Shown: one piece after another, positions 35,058 through 42,564 of the stretch
Position numbering within the stretch: the first letter of the stretch is position 1
Layout of the letters: each line of letters starts with the position of its first letter
From: JAQVEB01 sp028698105
GTDB taxonomy: Bacteria; Bacteroidota; Bacteroidia; Bacteroidales; Dysgonomonadaceae
NCBI GenBank assembly: GCA_964293155.1
Contig: CAXYYA010000007.1
Location: 31,721-95,720, forward strand
Reading direction: 5' to 3'
DNA length: 64,000 bases
Made by a program: the position numbers and the translations under genes
The notes under the pieces: model-generated
What the model saw: the letters and a program-made list of their open reading frames with translations, nothing else
What the model was told of the DNA's origin: nothing
The model's database searches: none

Positions 35058-35558
35058 TTACACGAATTCTTTCCTGAGGCTTTCCACCCAGGCTTCGAGA
35101 CGGGCCGATGTCTGGTCGTATTCGTTATCCTCATCCAGCGGAAGTCCAACCCACGTGCCGTCAATAACCGCCGTGGAGTCGTCGTAGGTGTAACCTTCAT
35201 CGGGGACTTGTCCCACGATTTTTGTTTTATCTTTTATGGCATCGTAAATCACCCGCATGGATTCGGCAAAGCTGCTGGAAAAAGAGGCGCTGTCGCCTAA
35301 GGCGAAAATCGCCACGGTTTTCCCGGCAAGATCCGTCTTCGCGAACGTGGGCAGAAAGCTGTCCCAATCGTCCTGCAAATCGCCTATTCCCGTAGTGGAA
35401 GTTCCTAAAATAAGGTACGGATAAGGCTGAAAATCCTCGATTTTCACGCTTTCAACGTTAAAAAGATCGGCTTCGCCGTTGAAAAGCGTTTGAAGTTGTT
35501 TGGCCACGGATTCGGTATTTCCGCCCGAAGTGCCGTAAAGTATCGCAATTTTGTTCAT
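35058..35558 (-). CDS. fldA: Flavodoxin
   Basis: A 166-residue long-chain flavodoxin. The FMN phosphate loop is 'IAILYGTSGGNTESVAKQL'. The isoalloxazine-side loops are 'LILGTSTTGIGDLQDDWDSF' and 'VAIFALGDSASFSSSFAESM'. A low-potential one-electron carrier, often replacing ferredoxin under iron limitation and used by anaerobes with pyruvate oxidoreductase or radical-SAM enzymes. A partner here could be the anaerobic sulfatase-maturing enzyme, which is not in the window. It is monocistronic and convergent with trxA. Confidence 0.94.
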   Translation of the reverse strand: MNKIAILYGTSGGNTESVAKQLQTLFNGEADLFNVESVKIEDFQPYPYLILGTSTTGIGDLQDDWDSFLPTFAKTDLAGKTVAIFALGDSASFSSSFAESMRVIYDAIKDKTKIVGQVPDEGYTYDDSTAVIDGTWVGLPLDEDNEYDQTSARLEAWVESLRKEFV

Positions 35559-35664
35559 TTTATTGTTTTTATTGATAAATATACATCTGCATCTTGTTTA
35601 ACAGTTTTCATCGGGAATTGTTTGATAACGAAACAACCGTCGGAAGCTAACAAATGGCAATTCT

Positions 35665-35695
35665 TTTGAATATATGCGAAAAAGCATTATTTTTG
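35665..35695 (+). promoter_or_regulatory. Consensus Bacteroidota promoter of tRNA-Arg
   Basis: TTTG (35665-35668), a 19-base spacer and TATTTTTG (35688-35695) match the TTTG-N19-TAnnTTTG consensus exactly, ending 12 bases before the tRNA. Confidence 0.85.
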
Positions 35696-35706
35696 CACCA
35701 TCTTTT

Positions 35707-35778
35707 GGCGCGGTAGTTCAATGGATAGAATAGAAGTTTCCTAAACTTTTGATCCGGGTTCGATTCCCGGCCGGGCTA
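35707..35778 (+). tRNA. tRNA-Arg (anticodon CCT)
   Basis: A 72-base cloverleaf. Acceptor GGCGCGG/CCGGGCT, D-arm GTTC..GAAT, anticodon arm GAAGT-TTCCTAA-ACTTT with CCT at positions 34-36, four-base variable loop, T-arm CCGGG-TTCGATT-CCCGG, discriminator A. The 3' CCA is not encoded. The acceptor stem has one mismatch, G4 against G69, plus G1-U72. It reads AGG codons. It is followed immediately by a terminator and preceded by a consensus promoter, so it is a single-gene unit. Confidence 0.92.
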
Positions 35779-35785
35779 CAAAAAA

Positions 35786-35813
35786 ATCGGAGTTTTTTCT
35801 CCGATTTTTTTTT
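35786..35813 (+). terminator. Terminator of tRNA-Arg
   Basis: ATCGGAG (35786-35792), a T6 loop, CTCCGAT (35799-35805) and a following run of T's. It also abuts the 3' end of the convergent carboxylesterase gene. Confidence 0.88.
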
Positions 35814-35817
35814 GCGT

Positions 35818-37389
35818 TTATTTCTGCATTGTGCGTAAATACAAATACCGCCCACGATGCTTCTCTTTCTCAAGACGAGTGCAGGTATCAATTACCATAA
35901 CTTCCGCCGGCTCATTCGCCTTCACGGAAAGCCATAAAGGTACGCCTGCGCCGTTGGGATTTCCCGTCTTTATAAAATTGGCAAAAAACTGTTGAGCCAT
36001 TTCGGAAATCAGGTAATCTTCCGATTGAAAATCATAAACATCATTCACAGGCAAATTCCCGAGCACATATTCGATCTCCGCCGAATGCGATGCTCCCGAA
36101 TACAACGGATCGGGTTTGTTTTCCTGTCCTTTGTATCCGGGACGCGGATGCGTAAAATAATACCGGTAAACCGGTTTTTTAGCTGTTTGCGCCTGCAGGT
36201 CGGTTAAATTCCACGTGCCGTAACTAATAAACATGTCTCCTGCTAAATCTGTTGCCACTACGGCGACATCTTTGTCGGAAGCCGGTTGATAAACTTTCAA
36301 TATGCCTACGGCATTTTCGGGATAACGTTCGCGTACGGCTTTTTCAAAGTTCGAAACGGTTACTTCGTTATTCCCCAAGATTGCCCGATAATTGCTTTCC
36401 ATGGAATTCCATCCCGCCAGCAGCGGAACATGGGCCTGGTTCCCGTTCCGGAAAATAGCAGAAGGTTCCTCCGGAAAGAAATACCCGTCAACCACCACGT
36501 TAAATGTGGGTAAATCGTTCCTCTTGGTGAGCTCCAGCAAATCGTTTGCAGGAATCGAGCGCAGCTCTTTCAGGTTTTTCTTCCCGAGGGCTCTCGCAAA
36601 TTCAACCCCTGCCTTATCGGCTTCCGCCAACGATTTCATTTCCCGAAACCCAAGCAACGAACCGCTTTCGGCTATTGCTCCTGCAATAATATTTTTAGAC
36701 AACGGCGACGCCATTTGCGCACTCACTGAATACGATCCGGCCGATTCACCCGCAATGGTGATTTTTGAAGGATCGCCGCCGAAGCGCGAAATATTCTCCT
36801 GCACCCATTTCAACGCCGCGCTCTGATCGAGCAGCCCGTAATTTCCCGAAGCGTGGTTCGGCGATTCCTTCGTAAGTTGGGGATGGTTGAAAAACCCGAA
36901 AATCCCCAGCCGGTAATTCACGGTAACGGCCACAATGCCTTTTCGCGACATACTTTCGCCATCGTAACGATATTCCGATCCGTCACCTGCCCGAAAACCG
37001 CCGCCATAAAAATACACCAACACCGGAAATTTTTCGGTATCGGTTTTCGCGGGCGTCCAGATATTCAGGTACAAACAGTCTTCGCTCACTCCGGCCGAAC
37101 GAAAGCGCATATCGCTGTAAATGGGCAGTTGCATGGCGCGCGGCCCAAAATTATGCGTTTTTTTCACACCCTGCCAGTTTTTCACCGGTTGCGGTTCGCG
37201 CCAGCGCAAATCGCCCACAGGCGGCTGCGCAAAAGGCACGCCGCGAAAAACCTTAATTCCCGTTTTCTCGAAACCTTCCACCACACCGTTTCGGGTTTGC
37301 ACTTGCACAAAAGTGGTATCTGTTTTTGATTGGGCTGTGCCCATAAAGATACAACTCAAAAGAACGATTGTTGATAATACGTATTTCAT
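35818..37389 (-). CDS. Secreted type B carboxylesterase (523 aa)
   Basis: The start is taken at about 37389 (MKYVLSTIVLLSCIFMGTAQS), which gives a clean signal peptide; the longer frame to 37500 is unlikely. Alpha/beta-hydrolase of the cholinesterase/type B family: 'VKVFRGVPFAQPPVGDLRWREP', 'SEDCLYLNIWTP', nucleophile Ser in 'ITIAGESAGSYSVSAQM', and a late 'SGASHSAEIEYVLG' giving the catalytic His region. An acetyl, feruloyl or other carbohydrate-linked ester substrate is plausible given the CE15 gene divergent to it. The natural substrate is not visible from sequence. Confidence 0.92.
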   Translation of the reverse strand: MKYVLSTIVLLSCIFMGTAQSKTDTTFVQVQTRNGVVEGFEKTGIKVFRGVPFAQPPVGDLRWREPQPVKNWQGVKKTHNFGPRAMQLPIYSDMRFRSAGVSEDCLYLNIWTPAKTDTEKFPVLVYFYGGGFRAGDGSEYRYDGESMSRKGIVAVTVNYRLGIFGFFNHPQLTKESPNHASGNYGLLDQSAALKWVQENISRFGGDPSKITIAGESAGSYSVSAQMASPLSKNIIAGAIAESGSLLGFREMKSLAEADKAGVEFARALGKKNLKELRSIPANDLLELTKRNDLPTFNVVVDGYFFPEEPSAIFRNGNQAHVPLLAGWNSMESNYRAILGNNEVTVSNFEKAVRERYPENAVGILKVYQPASDKDVAVVATDLAGDMFISYGTWNLTDLQAQTAKKPVYRYYFTHPRPGYKGQENKPDPLYSGASHSAEIEYVLGNLPVNDVYDFQSEDYLISEMAQQFFANFIKTGNPNGAGVPLWLSVKANEPAEVMVIDTCTRLEKEKHRGRYLYLRTMQK

Positions 37390-37452
37390 TGCAAAATCAG
37401 ATTGATGATAATACAAAAATAACAAATCGGTTTGAATAACCGTCCAATTATC

Positions 37453-37483
37453 TTGATAATTCTCAAGGACTTTTTTATCTTTG
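37453..37483 (+). promoter_or_regulatory. Promoter of the CE15 esterase gene
   Basis: TTG (37453-37455), a 20-base spacer and TATCTTTG (37476-37483) fit the Bacteroidota consensus. The ATG follows at 37507. It lies inside the upstream extension of the divergent esterase frame, which supports the shorter start of that gene. Confidence 0.7.
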
Positions 37484-37506
37484 TAACTCAACTTAATCAT
37501 CGCTCC

Positions 37507-38697
37507 ATGACATCAAAAAAAATCTTATTAAGCCTTCTGCTTCTCGTTTTTGCGATTGCGTTAAAATCTCAAAACTACGAAGAATCCAATGTACAACCAT
37601 ACACATTGCCTGAACTGCTGAAAACTGAAAGCGGGCAGGTTATCGCCACGGCCGACGAATGGATGCAAATTCGCCGCCCCGAAGTGCTGCGATTGTTTGA
37701 AGACAACGTTTACGGACAAGTCCCCAAATCGTTTGACGCCATTTATTTCAAAAAAACAAGGGAAGAGAAAAACGTTCTGAACGGAAAGGCCACCGTGAAG
37801 GAAGTAAATATTATTGTAACGCGCAACATAAAACAGGTGACCATTCATTTATTGCTGTTCGTCCCGAACAAGGTGAAAAAACCGGTTCCGGCTTTCCTGG
37901 TCATCAACCACAGGGGAATGGAAACCATGGATGTAACGCGCGGCAACAAAGACGATTTCTGGCCGGTGGAACAAGTGATTGACGCGGGGTATGCGTTGGC
38001 CGGTTTTGACGTGAAAGATGTCGCCCCCGATGACAAAGAACGATTTGCCGACGAACTTTTGCAAAAATTATACCCCGACCAGCTTGCCATGAACAACGGG
38101 ATGCGCGCCCTCGGCGCATGGGGTTGGGGCGCCAGCCGCATTATTGATTATTTTGAAACCGATCCGGCAGTGGATGCCGGAAAAGTTGTGGTTGTGGGGC
38201 ATTCACGCGGCGGAAAGGCTGCCCTTTGGTGCGGAGCACAGGATCAGCGCGTGGCCGTTGCCATATCCAACGAATCGGGTAATTCGGGAGCGAAGATATC
38301 CCGCCGGAATTTCGGCGAATCGGTGGAAGCCATCACGAAAAACTTCCCGTACTGGTTCTGCAAGAATTATCAGCAATATGCCAACAACGAAGATAAACTG
38401 CCAGTGGATCAACACATGCTTATCGCTTTACAGGCACCGCGAGGCGTATATGTTTCCGCCGCCGAAGAAGACCGCTGGGCCGACAACAAAGGACAATATT
38501 TGTCTTTGATCGAAGCTCAACCTGTATTCAATCTTTACGGTTTTAACTTGAATTTGCCATTGCAAATGCCTTCCGTGGGTAATCAACTGTTTGAAATTCC
38601 GATGGGGTGTCATATCCGTGAAGGCAAGCACGATATGACGTTGTACGATTGGCAGCAGTTTATCCGGTTCGCAAACACCTTTTTTCAAAAGAAATAA
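37507..38697 (+). CDS. CE15-type glucuronoyl esterase, secreted (396 aa)
   Basis: Signal peptide (KKILLSLLLLVFAIALKSQ) from the ATG at 37507. The CE15 nucleophile motif is GHSRGGKAALWCGAQD (Ser in G-x-S-R-x-G-K), with 'VAISNESGNSGAKISRRNFGESV' carrying the typical Glu and Arg, and a late His in 'GCHIREGKHDMTLYDW'. Family members cleave methyl-glucuronate ester bonds between xylan and lignin, or related uronic-acid esters. It starts a same-strand set with a DUF1080 protein 21 bases after it. Substrate preference is inferred only from the family. Confidence 0.88.
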   Translation: MTSKKILLSLLLLVFAIALKSQNYEESNVQPYTLPELLKTESGQVIATADEWMQIRRPEVLRLFEDNVYGQVPKSFDAIYFKKTREEKNVLNGKATVKEVNIIVTRNIKQVTIHLLLFVPNKVKKPVPAFLVINHRGMETMDVTRGNKDDFWPVEQVIDAGYALAGFDVKDVAPDDKERFADELLQKLYPDQLAMNNGMRALGAWGWGASRIIDYFETDPAVDAGKVVVVGHSRGGKAALWCGAQDQRVAVAISNESGNSGAKISRRNFGESVEAITKNFPYWFCKNYQQYANNEDKLPVDQHMLIALQAPRGVYVSAAEEDRWADNKGQYLSLIEAQPVFNLYGFNLNLPLQMPSVGNQLFEIPMGCHIREGKHDMTLYDWQQFIRFANTFFQKK

Positions 38698-38718
38698 ATC
38701 AACTTAATTTTAACGAAT

Positions 38719-39519
38719 ATGAGAAAAATTACAATTGTTATGGTGATTATAGTGGCTTTTATATCGCTGGTTTCCTGCAATCAGCTCAACAAAAAAAGCG
38801 CCGGCGGCGACGGCGAGTGGACTGAGCTCTTCAACGGAAAAGACCTCACCGGTTGGACGGTGAAAATAAAAGGTTACGATGTAGGCGATAATTTCGGCAA
38901 CACGTTTCGCGTAGAGGACGGTGTAATGAAAGTGCGTTACGATGCCTACGACTCGCTTCGGAACCGTTTCGGACACATTTTTTACAAAGATGTGTTCTCG
39001 AACTACAAGCTGCGCGTGGAGTACCGTTTTCTGGATAACCAGTGCCCCGGCGCACCCGAATGGGCTTACCGAAACAGCGGCATCATGATCCACGGCCAAA
39101 CGCCGGAGTCCATGGAAAAAGATCAGGATTTTCCCACTTCCATCGAAGTGCAGTTGCTGGGCAGCGATTCGTTGGTGCAACGCACAAATCTGAATGTCTG
39201 CACACCGGGAACGAATATCGTGATGGACGGTAAACTGATCTTGGATCATTGCACCAATTCGTCCTCTCCGTTTTTCTATGGAGATGATTGGGTAACCGTT
39301 GAGGTAGAAGTTCATGGAAACGAGGTTATTCATCACATCGTGAACGGCGATACGGTTTTAACCTATAATCAACCGCAGCTTGACGACCGCGATCCCACTT
39401 ACCCCAAGCTCGTGGAATTGAACGGCGGAAAAATGCTGAGCAAAGGGACGATATCGTTGCAAAGCGAAGGACATCCCTGTGAATTCAGGAAAGTGGAAAT
39501 ACAAGTGTTGGAAGATTGA
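38719..39519 (+). CDS. DUF1080 (3-keto-disaccharide hydrolase-like) lipoprotein (266 aa)
   Basis: Lipoprotein signal with lipobox LVSCN (Cys near residue 21). The domain is the concanavalin-like DUF1080 family: 'EWTELFNGKDLTGWTVKIKGY', 'HIFYKDVFSNYKLRVEYRF', 'YRNSGIMIHGQTPESM', 'FPTSIEVQLLGSD' and the ending 'ISLQSEGHPCEFRKVEI'. Members are linked with 3-keto-glycoside cleavage and polysaccharide binding in Bacteroidota. It lies 21 bases behind the CE15 gene, so the two are probably co-expressed for exported glycan processing. Confidence 0.88.
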   Translation: MRKITIVMVIIVAFISLVSCNQLNKKSAGGDGEWTELFNGKDLTGWTVKIKGYDVGDNFGNTFRVEDGVMKVRYDAYDSLRNRFGHIFYKDVFSNYKLRVEYRFLDNQCPGAPEWAYRNSGIMIHGQTPESMEKDQDFPTSIEVQLLGSDSLVQRTNLNVCTPGTNIVMDGKLILDHCTNSSSPFFYGDDWVTVEVEVHGNEVIHHIVNGDTVLTYNQPQLDDRDPTYPKLVELNGGKMLSKGTISLQSEGHPCEFRKVEIQVLED

Positions 39520-39666
39520 TTGTTGAGGCCGGGATTAAATGCGATTGAGCACCTCAGCCTTATAAGATAAATTTATTCTATATCTATTTTTATTATATCA
39601 TTTTTATCTATAAATAAATCGTCCTATCTTTATAAAAATTTAGAACAAGCGGCGGTTTCTATAAAA

Positions 39667-40776
39667 ATGTATTGTATGAAAGAAACTGTTGATGTCCGTT
39701 TGAAAGCGCTGGTTTTAGCCTTCTCGGTTTTTGTTTTGTTTAATGCCTGTCAAAAAAAAGTGGAATATTATACAACCAACGATTTTGAATCGGTCAAAAA
39801 AACCGATGCCCATCTGCACATTAACACGCCCGATTCGCGATACCTGGATTTTGCAGCACAGCATAACTTCAGGATTATCTCACCGAATGTGGATGTCGGA
39901 ACGCCCATTGGCGAACAAATGAACATTGCAGCGGCACACAGAAAAAGCCACCCCGAAAACTTCGCGTTTCTGGGAACGTTTTCGGTGGACAGTTTCGGGA
40001 ATCCGGGCTTCGTGGAAGACGTTATCCGGCAAATAGACCTCAGTCTGGAACAAGGTGCATCCGGAATAAAAATCTGGAAAAATATCGGCATGGCGTTGAA
40101 AGACAGTGCCGATAATTACGTAATGGTGGATGACGCGGCTTTCGATCCCATCTTTCAATACATCGCGGATAACGAAATTCCGCTTATGGGGCACCTGGGC
40201 GAACCGCGCAACTGCTGGCTTCCGCTGGAGCAAATGACCGATTCGGGCGATTATCGCTACTTTAAAAATCACCCCGAATATCACATGTTGTTGCATCCTG
40301 AGGCGCCGTCGTACGAAGATCAGATCAATGCCCGCGACAACCTTTTACGGAAATTCCCCGATTTCGCGTTCGTAGGCGCGCACATCGGGAGCCTGGAGTG
40401 GAACCTGGATGAAGTAGCAAAAAGACTGGACGAATTTCCATCAATGAGCATAGACTTATCGGCGCGCATCGGCCACGTTCAGCGGCAATCCATTGCGGAT
40501 TACGAGAAAGTACTCAACTTTTTCATCCGATATCAGGATCGCATCCTGTACGGAATAGACATTACCATCAGCGAGGGCGGCGACCGTTTTGACGATATTG
40601 CTGCCGGCATGCTCAAAAAGTGGAAATCGGACTGGGCTTACCTGGCTACGGATTCCGTTCAAACCATCGAGAATATAAGCGGTGAAATAAAAGGCCTTCA
40701 TCTGCCTAAAACTGTTGTCAACAAAATATATTACGATAACGCTAATCGTTATTTTAACGCTTTTCAGGAGAAATAA
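39667..40776 (+). CDS. Amidohydrolase-family TIM-barrel lipoprotein (369 aa)
   Basis: A hydrophobic signal ends at a lipobox (VLFNAC, Cys near residue 28). The start could be the ATG at 39667 or the one at 39676. The barrel shows 'DAHLHINTPDSRYLDFAAQH' (metal-type H-x-H), 'IPLMGHLGEPRNCWLPLEQM', 'FAFVGAHIGSLEWNLDEVAK' and 'DRILYGIDITISEGGDRF' (Asp at the last strand). It belongs to the amidohydrolase-2 group that includes decarboxylases and lactonases. A periplasmic or surface location is likely from the lipobox. Substrate not known. Confidence 0.85.
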   Translation: MYCMKETVDVRLKALVLAFSVFVLFNACQKKVEYYTTNDFESVKKTDAHLHINTPDSRYLDFAAQHNFRIISPNVDVGTPIGEQMNIAAAHRKSHPENFAFLGTFSVDSFGNPGFVEDVIRQIDLSLEQGASGIKIWKNIGMALKDSADNYVMVDDAAFDPIFQYIADNEIPLMGHLGEPRNCWLPLEQMTDSGDYRYFKNHPEYHMLLHPEAPSYEDQINARDNLLRKFPDFAFVGAHIGSLEWNLDEVAKRLDEFPSMSIDLSARIGHVQRQSIADYEKVLNFFIRYQDRILYGIDITISEGGDRFDDIAAGMLKKWKSDWAYLATDSVQTIENISGEIKGLHLPKTVVNKIYYDNANRYFNAFQEK

Positions 40777-40811
40777 AATTCAATAAATTATTCATTATTA
40801 AATTCAAAAAA

Positions 40812-41528
40812 ATGGAACAACAAGAACAAAACAGTGTAAACATGCTGCGTATCGGCGACAAAGCGCCTGCATTCACGGCGATCACCACACAAGGTAAAAT
40901 TAACTTCCCCACAGACTTTTCGGGAAAATGGAAAATCCTCTTCAGCCATCCGGCCGATTTCACGCCCGTTTGTACGACGGAATTCATGACATTCGCAACG
41001 CGTCAGAAAGAATTCGAAGCGCTGAATTGTCAGTTGGTAGGCCTCTCGGTTGACGGACTTTTCAGCCACATTGCCTGGTTGCGCAACATCAAGGAAAAAA
41101 TTGATTACAACGGAATGAAAGATGTGGAAGTAACTTTCCCGCTGATCGAAGATATTAAAATGGAAGTTGCCAACAAATACGGCATGATTCAGCCGGGCGA
41201 CAGCGAAACCAAAGCGGTTCGCGCAGTATTCTTCATTGATACCAAAGATATCATCCGCGCTATCATTTATTATCCGGCATCCCTCGGACGTAACTTCGAC
41301 GAAATTCTCCGTGCCCTCAAGGGCCTGCAAACAGCCGACAATTTCGGTGTTGCGCTCCCCGCCGACTGGGAACCGGGAAAAGACGTAATTGTGCCTCCCG
41401 CAGGTTCTTGCGGCGCAGCCAAAGAACGCATGCAAGGAAAAGAAGAAAATGTACATTGCTACGACTGGTACCTCTGCACGAAAAAACTTTCGAAAGAAGC
41501 TGTTGAAGACGCGCTGTACAAAAGCTAA
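40812..41528 (+). CDS. Peroxiredoxin, 1-Cys/Prx6-like
   Basis: A 238-residue AhpC/TSA-type peroxidase. The peroxidatic Cys is in 'ILFSHPADFTPVCTTEFMTF'. The long C-terminal part 'GRNFDEILRALKGLQTADNFGVALPADWEPGKDVIVPP' is the Prx6-type extension. Additional cysteines occur near the C-terminus (SCGAAKERM, HCYDWYLC), which could act as resolving residues. It detoxifies hydrogen peroxide and alkyl peroxides. Gap of 35 bases after the amidohydrolase stop; the hairpin at 41571 ends the unit. Confidence 0.94.
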   Translation: MEQQEQNSVNMLRIGDKAPAFTAITTQGKINFPTDFSGKWKILFSHPADFTPVCTTEFMTFATRQKEFEALNCQLVGLSVDGLFSHIAWLRNIKEKIDYNGMKDVEVTFPLIEDIKMEVANKYGMIQPGDSETKAVRAVFFIDTKDIIRAIIYYPASLGRNFDEILRALKGLQTADNFGVALPADWEPGKDVIVPPAGSCGAAKERMQGKEENVHCYDWYLCTKKLSKEAVEDALYKS

Positions 41529-41537
41529 ACATGGGGA

Positions 41538-41556
41538 CGAAGCCAAAGGCATCGTG
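41538..41556. repeat. Short hairpin repeat ACGAAGCCAAAGGCATCGT, copy 2
   Basis: Identical 19 bases to 22831-22849. Both copies sit within 30 bases of a gene end and next to other repeat or hairpin sequence. Confidence 0.6.
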
Positions 41557-41570
41557 TCTCAAATACACAA

Positions 41571-41605
41571 AAAATCCCGCTCTCTCTGTTGAGGTGGGAT
41601 TTTTA
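41571..41605. terminator. Bidirectional terminator between peroxiredoxin and antitoxin genes
   Basis: AAAAATCCC (41571-41579) pairs with GGGATTTTT (41597-41605), with extra inner G-U and C-G pairs. The A and T tracts allow it to serve both convergent genes. Confidence 0.8.
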
Positions 41606-41623
41606 TATCGTATTACTATATCC

Positions 41624-41935
41624 TTAACCGACTGTTATATTTAGGGTAGGCAACTCAACTTGCAGCTTAACCTTCGCTTTCAGTGCGGTAAACACGCGCA
41701 GAAGCGTATCCATTGTAACATTGCTTGTATTATTTTCGATTCTCGATATCTGTGCTTTTTGCACACCCACAAGTTCTCCAAGTTGCGCTTGTGTCAAATT
41801 ACGCTCCTTGCGAGCATCTTTGATGGCTTTACCAATCATATCCATTTGCAGTTCATATTCGAATAACTCGCGCTCGGGAGTGTCTTTTTTTCCGATAAGT
41901 TGGTCGGTTACTTCGTCTAATGTATATGTTTTCAT
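41624..41935 (-). CDS. higA: XRE-family antitoxin, HigA-like (103 aa)
   Basis: A helix-turn-helix domain at about residues 32-90 ('IGKAIKDARKERNLTQAQLGELVGVQKAQISRIENNTSNVTMDTLLRVFTAL') preceded by an acidic N-terminal part. This is the usual layout of HigA-type antitoxins. Its ATG overlaps the TGA of the upstream toxin-like frame (ATGA), the standard toxin-first order of HigBA pairs. It would bind and silence the toxin and repress the operon. It is intact, unlike its partner, so it may now act alone as a repressor. Confidence 0.85.
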   Translation of the reverse strand: MKTYTLDEVTDQLIGKKDTPERELFEYELQMDMIGKAIKDARKERNLTQAQLGELVGVQKAQISRIENNTSNVTMDTLLRVFTALKAKVKLQVELPTLNITVG

Positions 41936-42278
41936 TGTTTTTTATTTTTTTGCTCAAAATAGATGGTTCGCAATTTAATTGCTTTTTGAATCTCTTGTTC
42001 GGCAACCTTACTGCGTTTTTTAATAAAACCGTGGGTCGCCACAACTAATGTTTCGGAATTTTCCGTTTTATCCCAAAAAGCCAACAATCTGCATTGAAGT
42101 CCTTGAAAAAGAGTCCTGAATTCCCAAATATCAGTCGTTAGTTTTTTGAATAATTCAGGATCGGGCCTTGTTTGTGCTTTACGAATATTATAAAGTATTT
42201 TTTCGTAATACTTTCTTTCTAAACTTTTTAAAAAACAAAAGCTTCATCCAAAAATAAAATTTCAAAAAGCCTCTCCAT
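41932..42278 (-). pseudogene. higB: HigB/RelE-like toxin gene with a single-base frameshift
   Basis: From the ATG at 42278 the frame reads MERLFEILFLDEAFVF and then hits TAA. One base more in the T6 run (42230-42235 on the plus strand, A6) would restore a 115-residue protein through 'SLERKYYEKILYNIRKAQ', 'IWEFRTLFQGLQCRLLAFWD' and 'THGFIKKRSKVAEQEI', ending at the TGA that overlaps the antitoxin start. This matches HigB/Gp49-type toxins throughout. The total of 347 bases is one short of a multiple of three. It is either a real loss of toxin, a homopolymer read error, or a slippage site. Confidence 0.8.
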
Positions 42279-42564
42279 TTAGTTTACATATAACGCAACA
42301 AAGATAATTAAAGTTTCCTTATAACGAGATTTTTCTTGATTATTAACCATTCCCTGAGCTTCATAAAACTCAACCTGAAACAAAAAACAGATTCAACAAA
42401 GAGTGAAAGTTTTCATTCCGCCCACACTCGCTATGTCTTTTTGTGACATAAATAGAATTATGAATTTATTTTTGATGTTATTATTTTATTATTGTAAATA
42501 TTATGATTATTTTTGAGCAATTTTTTAATCGTATAGATACTTAGACTATCAAAATTAATACTTT

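Noticed and set aside
42230..42236. Classical -1 ribosomal slippery heptamer in the toxin gene
   Set aside because: In the zero frame the A-site codon would be TAA, which breaks the X-XXY-YYZ rule; only a single-tRNA slip would be possible.
42279..42564. Sigma-54 type promoter before amt
   Set aside because: No TGGCAC-N5-TTGC-like site could be found in this AT-rich gap.
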